A DNA stretch of 64,000 nt from Cinnamomum chago (lineage: Eukaryota; Streptophyta; Magnoliopsida; Laurales; Lauraceae), in NCBI GenBank assembly GCA_038049695.1, contig CP142460.1:35746001-35810000 (forward strand), read 5' to 3'. Below are positions 34,485 to 46,521 of the stretch, in pieces (within the stretch, counting starts at the first letter, position 1; each line of letters opens with the position of its first letter). The notes below the pieces were generated by a model. That model did not search any database. It saw only the letters and a list, made by a program, of their open reading frames with translations, and was not told where the DNA came from. The position numbers were made by a program, and so were the translations under genes.

Positions 34485-34651
34485 TAAGAGGAACCCCAAG
34501 GGGCCCCACTAGTTACCAAAGCACTCAAAGTTGCGCAAACCTAAAACGAAAGCTATTCCAAACCCAACTTAGTCAAAATCACTAATCAAGCTTAGAACTA
34601 ACACACGACTTAATCAATACTAATCGGGTTCACTCGGGGCGGGGTCTTACA
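34485..34651 (-). repeat. Terminal fragment of a second A-type LTR
   Basis: Repeats the last ~160 bases of LTR A in divergent form (GGGGCCCCACTAGTTA through GGGGCGGGGTCTTACA). A abuts it at 34484/34485, so A probably inserted into an older relative's LTR, whose other part would lie left of the window. Candidate TSD TAAGA at 34485-34489. Confidence 0.65.
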
Positions 34652-34859
34652 GGATCCAAGTTCATGGTTTCGATTATTGATTAGGCTTGGGTCATCACCA
34701 TTGTTTGGATAGGAAAATGGTGAAAGAAAATAAATAATAAAATATGTAAGAAAATGAAAAGAAACCTACCTCAAAGAAATCCACCTCCAAGCAAGCTTCT
34801 TCCTTCTCTCTTCTCTCTCTTTCCTCCTTTTTCTTTCTTCCCTTAAGCCACACGTCCAC

Positions 34860-34899
<40 letters not shown>

Positions 34900-35714
34900 A
34901 TTCTAAAACACCACACGATGGAGATGGGGGATAGTCCTAACTAAAAAGAATCTAACCACTCCCCCCCTTTAAGGAACTAAATCTAATTACATTCCCTTGA
35001 TTAGATATGTAGTCTATCATACCACTCCATTTATATTTTCTAAAGATCATAGCCCTACATTATTCTCCATAGATCCCCAATCATCTCCATTTGCAACTAA
35101 TCAAGGGGTGTCCAATTTGGAGAGAAATCTCCATTCTCTCAATTATAGTTAGGTCAAACCAATTAGGGATAATTTAGTGCCCCAATTCCTCAATTAGATT
35201 AATGATTAACAATCAATTATAGGGTTTCCAATTAAGTTTGGAATTTGAAATAAAATGGAAAGTAAAGAGGAGGGAAACAAAGTGCCACATCATCCTCCAC
35301 TTGGCACAAGTCAAAGCGGGCCCTAAACACACCATTTATAAGAACTTTTCGAAATTAGCATTAATTGTTATTATTATTTTATTATTTTAATAATGTGTGA
35401 GGGTCCGCTAAATTGGATTTAAGCATTAATTATAAAAATCAAATCTAATTAAAATGACACTTTAATTAGCAACATAAGAATGAATAATAATTGATGAAAA
35501 TGAAGAAAATGAAGTGCATGGACAATTAAATAAAATGCATGAAGTCATAATTAAACACACGAAAATAATGGATTAAATACATGTAATAATCATAATAATA
35601 ATTAAGTTTCTATTAAAATAATTACCATGAAATAAATTGAAAACCACCCTAGTCATGGGTCTCTAGTGGGTCTAGGGTTGGGCCCAAAGGTGAATCCAAG
35701 TTTGGGTCATTACA
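34652..35714. repeat. Possible solo or partial LTR G
   Basis: A non-coding block of about 1.06 kb between the LTR fragment and the F pol remnant. The right end GGGTCATTACA (reverse strand TGTAATGACCC) looks like an LTR terminus. The left terminus is not clear. It contains a (CT)18 microsatellite at 34863-34898 and AT-rich sequence. No gene seen. Confidence 0.4.
34863..34898. repeat. (CT)18 microsatellite
   Basis: 36 bases of uninterrupted CT dinucleotide inside block G. Confidence 0.95.
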
Positions 35715-35920
35715 GTTTATGCATGGATTTTCATCTATTGCAGCGCCTTTGACCAAACTAACCCGGAAGAACGTGCCATTCGTGTGGACCGAACAGTGCG
35801 AAGCAAGTTTTGAAGAGTTGAAGAAGAGGTTAACCACAACTCCAGTTCTCACCTTACCTTCAGGTAGTGGTAATTTTCTAGTTTATACGGATGCTTCGAC
35901 CGTGGGACTTGGATGTGTGT
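35715..35920 (+). pseudogene. pol: Pol fragment of F (RT end / RNase H start)
   Basis: Encodes [17 protein letters not shown] and continues to YTDASTVGLGCVL, the RT connection and first RNase H motif of a Tekay-like pol. The left end is abrupt at block G. On the right it is cut by solo LTR K at TGTGT, and the same reading resumes at 43059. Confidence 0.85.
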
Positions 35921-37800
35921 TGTCGCGACCCCGGACCGGGCCCTTACTGAGCCAGTCCGGGATCGGGACTAATGATGTACCACATCAGTATAATGATACC
36001 ATACATTTATTTAATTTCCCACAGGTGTCCGCGGTGAGGATATCACAACCATAAATGAATATTTCTTTTAAGTGCGGAAGCATGTAGCAAATCAAATAGT
36101 CTAACTATTCATAGTCATGAAGACAACATCATAAGTATAAAATACTGTATCAGAATGAGCAATGATCATTAGCATATTTCCCAAAAGTAAGTTAAAGTTT
36201 AACAAAAGATCATTTAGTTACATTCCCCAAAAGATAGAGGCCAACAAAGGCCAATATAAACAAAACAATAACCCAAAAGAATGGTTAAATAGTTTTCCCA
36301 AAATATTACGTCTCTCGTAGCAACCCAATATCTACATGACATCGTCAGCACGCCACTCAACTAAGGGCTGCGGTTCACCTACCGCCTCCTCCGGCTCCTC
36401 CTCAAGGTAACTGTGAGAACCCGACCCCTAATCTCTTGGATTAGTGTTGTTTTATTTGTGGATTAGTTTCTTTTAGTGGGATTAGTATTTGTTGGGTTGA
36501 GTTTGTGAGCTAGAATGGTTTTTCTCTAGTTTTGGGGAATTTGGAGTGCCTTTGTGATTAGTGGGACTCTTTGGGGGTTCTTTTAGTGACTTTGCGCGTG
36601 ATTGGGAGGTTATTCTAAATTCTTGATAATTCTTGTTTTAGCCTCATTTGACTTATTTTGTTAACCTCTATAACTTTCGTGTTCACTCCGTACCCGTTCG
36701 AAGCTCTGAAAATCAGTTTTTCCAGCCCGGAGGGCAAAACAGTCCTTTCACACCAAATCTGTACCCAAAACTCGATATTTCCGAAACCCGCGAAACATAT
36801 ACTTTTTGGAAACTAGATATTTCGACGATCATTTCTTCCTTCTTCGTCGAATCCATCCGAGGTTCCGAATTAGATGATTTCAGCCAAACTAGTCCCTTAA
36901 GTTGTGGGACCCAAACCTCCTTGTTAACAAAAGAGAACCCACCTCCTTCATTGCATCCCATTCTCCATTTTTCCAGCACAGCCAGCTGAACCTAGGGTTT
37001 TCCCTTGTGTTTCTCTCCTTCTTCTTGCTTCTCCATCTCCAAGCCACACCAATAGTTCATCAATCAAGAAATGGAGACCATCTTCTTCTTCCTCTTCACC
37101 ATGGCTCCCTATTGATACCATTCTTGGAGAAATCTTCCCATATTGAGACCTTCCTTGAGCTTGTTCTTCTCATTTGAAGGTCATCCAAGTAAGTGATTCG
37201 TCCCATCTTCTAGATTTGTTGTCTCCTAGACCTTGAGAAGCTACATTTGCATTATTGTTGGTTCATTCATTTTCATTCCTTGTTTAACCCATTTTAGGGT
37301 TTGTTTTGGGGGTTTTTGTAGAGATTGTGGATCTTGAACTTGAGAGGTGATTAGGAGCTTGATTTGCTTGATTTGAGTCAAAGGCAAGTGGATGATTGGA
37401 TCGTTTGATTATTAACATGTTTTGTGAGAAAAATCTTGTTTCATTAAGGGTTTTGGTGATTTTAGTAGTTGTCTTTACTATGATTAATATTGATTTCGAA
37501 ATGTGCTTATTGATGAGTTTATTTCCCTCTTGTTCATGCTTGGAAAATGTATGCATCATGTTGTCAAGGTTTCAAATGGTTTCACATGAATGAGTTTTCT
37601 CCACCTTGAGATTTGTTGTGAGTGGAAAGAATGGAAAGGGGAGGAACTTGAAATGAGGAGCTCTTTAGCTCATATTATTGTCTTGGAAACATGTATTTTA
37701 GTCTTCTTGTTTATAGTTTTATGTGATTGTTTAAGTGTTGGAAAGGAAAGGAAGAAGAGGAGGAAAAAAATTCAGTTTCCCGGACCTGCTACACGCCCAG

Positions 37801-37875
37801 GTCCGATCGATCGGACCTACAGGCCGATCGATCGGTCTGTCTTTAACTGTAAGGCTTTTTGAGCCGATCGATCGG
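37801..37875. repeat. CCGATCGATCGG palindrome cluster in D2
   Basis: GTCCGATCGATCGGAC (37801-37816), CCGATCGATCGG (37824-37835) and CCGATCGATCGG (37864-37875), about 1.39-1.46 kb from the LTR start. Confidence 0.9.
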
Positions 37876-39189
37876 ACTCTGTGCATAACTGGGACAGAAA
37901 TTTCGGTGAAATCAGTTTGAGTCCAGTGAAATTTGATATTGTTTTTTTTTTGGAAACCTTTGGGCTTTCTATGAGTCCTAGAGGTATATACCTTAGTGTT
38001 AAGACTAATTATACCCTAATCTAAGGTCTCTAAGACTAGGGAACTAAAAGAAAAGAATGGTGATGATCTAGGCACTAATTCTCGGTTTTAGGTGGGACCC
38101 TGGCTACCCTTTTTGGACCGTTTGGACCATGTGTGAGAATGTCTTGAGCCGACACGCCTCACAGTTGGTTCGGTGGCATCGAAGTTCAATCCATTTCAAT
38201 CTTGAACGGGATGGAACGACGCGATATCTTCTTTATATCTAAACACAAGTCTTTCCCTTGGTTACCGCGAATTCTATTCCTTTCAGTGACTGAATAGGTT
38301 GCTCGATGTTTCCGGATTAATGTCATGCCTAGGATGGACCGTTTATAATCTTGATTTTTGCTATTGTAACATCTAGTACTACCCATAAGCTCATTTTAAG
38401 TTTTGAAAATAGTAAAAGTGCATAAGGAGCCCGGAATGTCTTCAAACTCAAGGAGTACCAAGTAAATTATTATAATCGACATGCGGGACCCCTATTCACT
38501 TAAACAAATCTTGAAACCGATATTTTACCCGAAATTGTTATAGTTCATTATTTCATCTCATTTCCAAGATTGGCATCCCATGACTTGTTTTCCCGAAAGC
38601 ATTGAAGTTACTCTAGTAACAGTTATTTATCCCGAGATGTATTGCCCGATATGAAGTGACAGTGTGCCCTTGAGCATCCCCTTTTTACTCGTTTATTTAT
38701 TGTACTTGATTTACTTGCATATGTCCCGATTTGGTATTTGACCTATAAGTCGGCATCACTAAGCTTGGATAACCTTGTCAGTCTGATCCACTGACTTGGA
38801 GATCCCCCTCCCGTTCCGCCAGCTGCAGTTTGGATCCCGATACCCGGTTATTGCCGTGGTCCCGTCCCGATACCCGGTTCGCTACCGTGGTCCCGTTCCC
38901 GTATATTTATATTGTATATATGATTGCGTTGGGTCTCCTCACCTTGTGTGACTGAGACCAACGTCCCGTTATACTCTTGTCACTTCGGTGATAGAGGACT
39001 TAGCTTCTTGTGATTGCCATCTTGCCAGTTCCGATTCCTTGGATACCCGACACGTTTTATATTGCTTACTTGCTTCCCGATAAATGATTCGTTTCCTTTA
39101 TGAAAGTTGTTATTTTAAACAAGTGTTAATATTCTCCAATGTAAATTCAGTTATTACTATATTGCTTCTCGTTCTTTGTACATATACAT

Positions 39190-39840
39190 GTTTTAAATGG
39201 ATGTCGGTTGGGTGAATACCCATGCTTTTACATATGTTTCCAACGATCAATGATTTTGCTAGATTTACATGATTACACATGTTTTAAATGAATACCCGAA
39301 TTGTTAAATATCCGTACTTTGTTTTAAATGACATTTGGTTTGTCAGATCCCCAGGTTTATACATGTTTTAAATGAATACCCGATTTGTTAAATATCCATG
39401 CTTTGAAATATGTTTTAGATGACACTTGTTTTGTCAGATTCCTATGTTTATACCTGTTTTAAATGATTACCTAAGTTATTTAATATCCATGCCTTGAAAT
39501 ATGTTTAAATGAACATTAGTCTTGTCAGATTTCTTTGGCTACACCTGTTTTAAATGAACACCCGGTTTGTTAAATATCCGTATTTTTACATATGTTTCAA
39601 ATGGACATTGGTTTTGCTAGACTACTATGAATACATGGTTTGTTGTATACTTATGTTTTTACCTAAGTCTCAAATGAACGTTTGTTTTGCCAAACCACTA
39701 TGTTTATACATGTTTTAGACGAACACCCAATTGTCAAATATCTATGCTTTTATAGATGATGTAAATGAATACATGTTTTATTAGATATTCATGTTTTACC
39801 CATGCTTGAAACGAATACATGTTTTGCCCGAGATCCACGA
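39190..39840 (+). repeat. About 92-bp degenerate tandem array in D2
   Basis: About seven units of the form ATGTTTTAAATGAATACCCG, then TTGTTAAATATCCATGCTTT, then GACATTTGTTTTGTCAGAT. Counterpart of the arrays in D1 and D3. Confidence 0.75.
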
Positions 39841-41669
39841 TTTTGCACCCGTTTAATTATATGTAGCATTTGATCGAATAGCATGATTTATCATATGTTT
39901 TATTCTTCAGTATATTTATGATCTTTTCATCCACCTGCCAGACCGTTGTGTCTGACCCACTACTTTTGGTACTCAGGTTCAGATTTCTTCGTCCCGAGAT
40001 GAGTGCTTGGGTTGGCTGTGGAGCCATGTTTTGCAGGTTGTTTTGTCGGCTATGTCATGTAGACATTGAGCTTGACATCGGAGCTACGTCATATTTGGGG
40101 TAGTGATTATAGCTTATTGTTGTATGGCTTTTATTAGCCTTTTTCTTGGGATTCTTAATTAATGTACATTGATAATTATAACTTGAACGTATATGGGAAT
40201 GTAATATCCTGTTACTGTCAGCTTTGTATTTTGTTGTGATGGTTTACTCCAGTCTAATATGATTCTTGATATGATAGCTATATGCTAAAGGTTGAGTGTG
40301 ATGCGGAATCCGATGGCCACGGACTCCGGGTCGCAACGCCACGAAAGCTTCCGCAAAATATTCAGAATGTGTTGTCTTCACACACGCGGATCTTGGGAGA
40401 AAAATATATTTATGCAAAAATCCCATTCGCTCCCTCGAGGTTTCGGTTTGGGGGCGTGACAGTAACCGGCAACGGGACCTGGGTACCATAGAAAAATGGG
40501 TCAGACACGACGGTCTGGCAAGAGAGTGAAAAGATACAACCACATATAATAAAAGAATTATCTTGGAAAGCATAGAAATCTGTTTAAGTAAGAACTTTCA
40601 TAAAAGAGATAAATCATTTGCTAGAAAACAAATAAACGAGATAAAACATGTAAGGTATCCAAGGAATCGGGAACTAACAAGATGGCAATCACACAAAGCT
40701 AAGTCCTCTATCACCAAAGTGATAAAAGTATAACGGGACATTGGTCTCAGTCACACAAGATGAGGAGATTCAACGAAAAGCATAAATACAATATAAATAT
40801 ACGGGACGGGACAACGGTAGCGAACCGGGTATCGGGACGGGACCACTGTAATAAACCGGGCATCGGGATCCAAACTGCAGCTGGCAGGATGAGAGGGGAT
40901 CTCCAAGTCGGTGGATCAAACCGACAAGGTTATCCAAGCTTAGTGATGCCGACTCATAGGTCAATTAACTAATCGAGACATGGACAAGTAAATCAAGGGC
41001 AAGTAAATGAACATGCGGGGCAAGGATGTTCAAGGAATAATTTCCATTTCATGTGGTGCAACGCATTTCAGGACAAGTAACTGTTACTAGTGTAACTTCA
41101 ATGCTTTCGGGAAAACAAATCGTGTAATGCAAATCTCGAAAATGAGGGGATACAATGAACTATTACAATTTCGGGTAAAATATTGGTTTCAAGATTTATT
41201 TAAGGTGAATAGGGGTCCCGTATGTCGATTGTAATAATGACTTGGTACTCCTTGAGTTTGAAGACATTCCGGGCTCTTTATACACTTTACGATTTGCAAA
41301 ACTTTAAATGAGCTTATAGATAGTACTAGATGCTACAAAAGAAAAATCAAAACTATAAACAGTCCATCCTAAGTATGATGTTAATCCTGAAGCATCGTAC
41401 AACCTACTCAGTCACCGAAAGGAATAGGATTCGCGATACCCAAGGAAATAGACTTCTCGTATAGATATAAGAAGGGTATCGCGTTGTCCCATTCCGTTCA
41501 AGATTGAATTGGATTGGATTCCGATGCAACCGAACTAACCGTGAAGAATGTCGGCTCAAGACAACCTCACATATAGTCCAATGAGTCCAAAAAGGGTAGC
41601 CAAAGTCCCACCTAAGCCCATCCGAAAACAGGGTAAAAATCCCTTCTAGCAAGGATTTCTCAGTTGGCC

Positions 41670-41865
41670 CGATCGACCCTATACACAACAGCCCCGGTCG
41701 ACCTGAGAAAGTCAGGTCGACATGGTCCCTGTGTGCCCGGTCGACCGAGCCCATGGCCGGTCGACCGGGAGTTGTAACTGAAATGGGTGCATAGTGTTTT
41801 GGTTAGGCTCCCAGGGAGCCTGACCCTGTGTCGCTGGTCGACCGAGCCACCGTGGGGTCGACCGC
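41670..41865. repeat. GGTCGACC palindrome cluster in K
   Basis: GGTCGACC-type sites near 41696, 41715, 41740, 41759, 41837 and 41856, several with one-base changes (for example GATCGACC near 41671 and GGTCGACA near 41715). It is followed by CAGAACC/GGTTCTG-like sequence in mutated form (AACCCAAGTTCTG), as in LTR A. Confidence 0.8.
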
Positions 41866-43058
41866 ATACACTGCAGAACAGAACCCAAGTTCTGTTTTGC
41901 AGTGGGCTGGGTCCTCCTCTGTTTCCCTCCTTTCAACACTTATACAACCATCACAAGACTAGAGATAAGAAAACTATAAACCCATGTTTCCAAGAAATTA
42001 AATGAACTAGCAAGATGCATTATGAGCATTTATTTCAACAATGCAAATCAATAAAAGCATGAGAAATTCATAAATGTTTCACCAAATCATTTAAAACTCA
42101 AAACACCTAATCATCCACTTGCCTTAGGTCCAAGCTAGCAAAACCAAGCCTCTAATCACCTCTTAAGCTCAATTCCAAGCTACAAGCAAAAACCCCCAAA
42201 ACAAACCCTAAAATGGGTCAAACAAAGAATGAAAAGGATAGAACTTTCAATAATGAAAATGGAGCTTCTCAAGGGCTAGAAGAACACAAATCTAGAAGAT
42301 GGAGAAGATTCCTTACTTGGATGACCTTCAAATGGCAAGAGCTAGCTCAAAGGAAGTCTCAAAGTTGAAAGGTCTCTCCACAAATGGTATCAAAAGATAG
42401 CCTTCAAGATGAGGAAGAGAATGGTAATCTCCATTTTGATGTTGGTGCAAGATTAGTAGGAGATTGAAATGGAGAGAGCAAGAAGAAGAAGAAGAAGGTT
42501 GCAAGAAACCCTAGGTTGCCTTTTGTGCTGGAAAATGGAGATGGGAGATGGGTTTCTCCTAATATAAGCAATGAGGATGGGTCCCACTACTTAAGAACTC
42601 TTTGGGCTGAAATAATGTCTTTCGGGACTTCAAATGAATTCGACGAAGAAGGAAGAAATGATCGCCAAAATATCTAGATTCCAAAAAGTATATGTTTCGC
42701 GGGTTTCGAGGATGTCAAGTTTTGGGTACAAGTTTAGTGTAAAAGGACTATTTTGCCCGTCGAGGCTAGTAAATCGGGTTTCGGGGCCTTGAATGGAAAC
42801 GGGATCAACATGAAAGTTGTAGGGATCAATAAGATAAATGAAACGGGATAAGAACGCAATACAAAACGATTCCGAAAGATCCCCTAAGTAAAAGCAAAGT
42901 CATAAGGGGAACCCCCAAAGGACCCGACTAGTTATCAAAGAACTCAAAGTTGCCCAAAACTAAAACAAACCCAACTTAGCCAAAATCACTAATCAAGCTT
43001 AGAACTAACATACGACTTAATTAACACTAATCTGGTTCACTCGGGTCGGGGTCTTACA

Positions 43059-44936
43059 TGTGTTAATGTAAGATGGCAAAGTCATAGCGTATGACTCAAG
43101 GCAGTTGAAGGAACACGAGAAGAATTATGCGACGACTGACTTAGAATTTGCAACAATCGTATTTGCACTAAAGATGTGGAGACACTATTTGTATGGAGAA
43201 AAAATTGAAGTTCACTTGGATCATCGTAGTCTCCAGTATTTGTTCTCCCAAAAGGAGTTGAACATGAGACAGAGGAGCTGGATGGAGTATATTAAAGACT
43301 ATGATTTTCCAATCAAATACCATCCAGGAACGTGGCAGACGCTTTGAGCAGAAAGTCTGGGAGCATGGCTAGTTTGCAAGGAATGAGTAAACTCCAACAG
43401 TTCGAAGAATTGGGAGTTGAGCTTCAACCACTGAGACGAGGTGTTATGCTAGCAAACATGTCAGTGTCTGAGCTTACTTTCATTCAGAAAATCAAGGAGA
43501 CTCAACTACAGGATCCAGACTTAGCAAAAATTATGGAGCACATTCCAGATCGCCTAGATTTCAGAATCGTGGATGGAGTATTGTACTTCCAAGACCGATT
43601 GTGTGTTCCAAGTATTGATGACCCAAGAAATGAAATCATGGCTGAAGCCCATAGCACCAAGTATTCTATACAGCTGGGGAGTACAAAGATGTACCATAAT
43701 TTGAAGAGCAGATTCTGGTGGAACAATATGAAGAGAGAAATTGTAACATTTGTGTCCTGATGCATGACTTGTCAATTGATAAAGGTAAAACATCAGAAAC
43801 TAGCAGGTCTTTTGCAGTCATTAGAAATTCCACAGTGGAAATGGGAACATCTTACGATGGATTTTATCTCGGGTTTACCAACCACTAGCAGGGGGAACAA
43901 TGCCATATGGGCTATAGTTGACCGACTGACGAAGTCTGCACATTTCATTCCATTGAAGATGGGAAAGAAGATTCAAATGTTATCATTGGCACAAACGTTT
44001 GTTAACGAGATTGTCAGCCGACATGGTCAACCAGTCTCCATCACATCGGACAGAGATAGCAGATTTGTCTCGAGATTCTAGAAAACTCTGCATTAATCCA
44101 TGGGTACAAAACTTCAATTCAGCACGGCGTATCACCCACAGACTAATGGACAGTCATAAAGGACCATCCAGACATTGGAGGACATGCTTAGGGCATGTGT
44201 GCTTGACTTCAAGTCTCAGTGGGATGAGAGTCTACCTCTTTGCGAATTCGTATATAACAATAGTTATCACTCGAGTATAGGAATGGCGCCTTTCGAAGCA
44301 CTATATGGAAGGAGATGCAGAACTCCTGTGTGCTGGGAAGAAGTCAGAGAACACAACTTTCATGGACCGACATTGATTGGTGAAACAAATGAAAAAGTGA
44401 AACTCATTCATGAACGTTTGAACACTGAGAGAAGCCGACAGAAAAACTATCCTGATGTTAGAAGAAAGGATCTACAATTTCAAGTAGGAGATAAGGTATT
44501 TTTTAAAGTATCACCTACCAGAGGAATTTTGAGGTTCAGTCAGAAGGGTAAACTATCAAGAAGATTCATTGGACTGTATGAGATCTTGAGTTGTATTGGT
44601 GAAGTGGCTTATAGACTCGCCTTACCGTCAGAACTTTCAGGTGTACACAATGTGTTTCATGTATCGATGTTGAAGAAATACGTTTTAGACCCCTCACATG
44701 TGCTAAGACATGAACCATTGAAAGTTCGGGAAGATGCCACTTATATCGAGAAACCGGTCAGAATCATTAATACGAAAGAGCAAGAATTGAGAAACCAGAC
44801 GATTCAGTGGGTAAATGTGCTTTGGGAGAACCATGAACCAGAAGAGGCTACTTGGGAATTGTGTGAACAGGTTTAGAAGAAGTACCCGCACGTGCTACCA
44901 GAGGTTAGTGTTCATTTGGAGGACCAAATGGTTTTA
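43059..44936 (+). pseudogene. pol: Pol of F: RNase H, integrase, chromodomain-like tail, many stops
   Basis: Resumes RNase H after K ([18 protein letters not shown]) and continues to KYHPG. A deletion near 43330 shifts the frame before ADALSRKSG. Integrase has CMTCQ near 43770, MDFISGLP near 43860, ITSDRDSRF near 44050 and AYHPQT near 44135. The tail includes VFHVSMLKKY, EKPVRII and EEATWELCE. Stops in the pol frame include TAA at 43069-43071 just after the TSD, TGA at 43758-43760, TAG at 44079-44081, TAA codons near 44095 and 44157, and TAG at 44874-44876. Judged against A, several replace Q, R or W codons by single transitions. Not functional. Confidence 0.88.
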
Positions 44937-44948
44937 AGGGGTGGAGGA
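44936..44948 (+). other. Polypurine tract of F
   Basis: AAGGGGTGGAGGA directly before the LTR start TGTCGGGCC, the same tract as in element A. Confidence 0.8.
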
Positions 44949-46346
44949 TGTCGGGCCTCGACCCAGGTTCAGTATATTTTATTATTATTTTAACTGTGAC
45001 TAGTCTCTAAGTGGGATTAGGGGACTATTAACTTGGATTTTTAGTTAGATTAGAATTTTGAATAGCTTTGGGAGATTTTGAGCGCATTGAGTCTGGTTTG
45101 ATCGGGCCCGGAGTGGCCCATGTGACGCGTGTTAGTGTGGGGATTTGATTTATTTAATTTATTTGATTTTTGAAAAATATGGATTTCGTCATTTTTGAAT
45201 TTTTTATTATGATCCCAACAACTTTCATGTTTGTTCCGTATGCATTTGAAACTCTGAAATCGCGTTTTTTGAGAAAAATGGCAAATTCGTCTTTTTACAC
45301 TAAATTTGTGCATAAATTTTTAAATTTAAAATCATGAGGAAAATATACTTTTTTTATAACTAGATTTTCCGACGGTCATTTTTCTCTTCTTCGTCGACTT
45401 CATTCGGGAACCATAAATAGGAGTTTTAAAGTCTTGAAATTTTGGGGGCCAATGGGGCCCACAACTACCCATTTACATAAGAATCCCATGTTAGGTCTTC
45501 TTCTTCACTCTTCACTTCATTTTTCCTGCAATGAACCAGGGAGAAGTCCTTTCTCTTCTTCACACTTTTTCCCTTTGCATGTCTTGCTTTTGATGCCCAA
45601 ATTGAAGAACAAATCACACCATTGTCTTCCTCATCTCTCAAGCTTTCCAACTATACCATCTTTCAGGAATTTCAGCTGGAACCCATCTCTTCTCCAAGCT
45701 CTTATTCTTGTTTAGAGCTATAAAAAGGTTAGCAATGGCTTCTTCTTTGAAATTCTGGTTTTAATGGACCATTAGAGGCCTTTTCTTCATGCATGCAAGG
45801 AGGCTCTTTCAGAGCTCATTCTCTTTTCAAAATATTGAGTTTTGAATGGGTTTTCCTTATGGGTTTTGCTGTAGATAGGGTGCAACTGTGTTAGATCTTC
45901 TCTTGGAGTGTATTTGAGACCTATTTTGACTTGAGGCAAGTGAATAATCTGGACAAGAAATTCATACCATTTAAATACTAGTTTCTCTACAATTTATGGT
46001 TTTGATTTTTTTTTTTTGAATTGACTAAGTTATGGATGATGCCTTGTTTATTGTAAGTTCTTGCTTTAGAAATCAAAGCTTTGTTGTTCATTACAACTTT
46101 TGAATTATTAGTCCTTTTATCTCAAAGTTTTGTGCTTTTGATGAATTAAAAAGCTATGCTTATATCAGATTTGGCAAATGGAATGGATTGGCATGTTTGT
46201 GGTTGAATGGAGTGTGATTTCAGCTGGGAGAAGTGCAAGTGTTTCAGGTGGGAAATAGAGGAATGGAATGAAGGAGAAAGAAGGGAGGAAAGGTTTGACG
46301 GAGGAGCAGAATTTCTGCACTGGACGCGCCCAGACAGTGGGCAGTT

Positions 46347-46521
46347 CGTTCGAGCGGACTTGCAATTCGCTCGAGCGGACTTGCAATTCGCTCGAGCGGA
46401 CCTGAATGCTGTTTGCAAGGAGCGAGACAGAACCTCGCTCGCTCGAACGCACTTTATATGCGCTTGAGCGGAGGAGCTTCTGGGAAGCTCCACTCGAGCG
46501 AACATTCCCTCGCTCGAGCGG
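46347..46521. repeat. CGCTCGAGCG palindrome cluster in LTR F
   Basis: Seven sites: CGTTCGAGCGG 46347, CGCTCGAGCGG 46368 and 46389 (a 21-bp tandem unit), CGCTCGAACGC 46440, CGCTTGAGCGG 46461, CACTCGAGCGA 46491, CGCTCGAGCGG 46511. About 1.40-1.57 kb from the LTR start. Confidence 0.9.

Larger units (their letters stand above)
36412..40461 (+). mobile_element. Solo LTR D2 (4050 bp)
   Basis: Ends TGTGAGAACCCGACC and GGGGGCGTGACA, with perfect TSD GTAAC (36407-36411 and 40462-40466). Same family as D1 in the opposite orientation. No internal coding region. Its insertion site in K corresponds to CTCAAGGTAGCCGGCAACG in LTR A near 31938. Confidence 0.92.
35921..43058 (-). mobile_element. Solo LTR K (A-type), interrupted by D2
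   Basis: Plus-strand ends TGTCGCGACCCCGG and GTCTTACA. Perfect TSD TGTGT at 35916-35920 and 43059-43063, inside the F RNase H coding region. Without D2 and its duplicated TSD the length is about 3.08 kb, the same as LTR A. There is no internal domain, so this is a solo LTR. Confidence 0.9.

Noticed and set aside
46146..46505. Repetitive frame with 'QVRSSEL' repeats
   Set aside because: Translation of the 21-bp CTCGAG palindrome repeat in LTR F.
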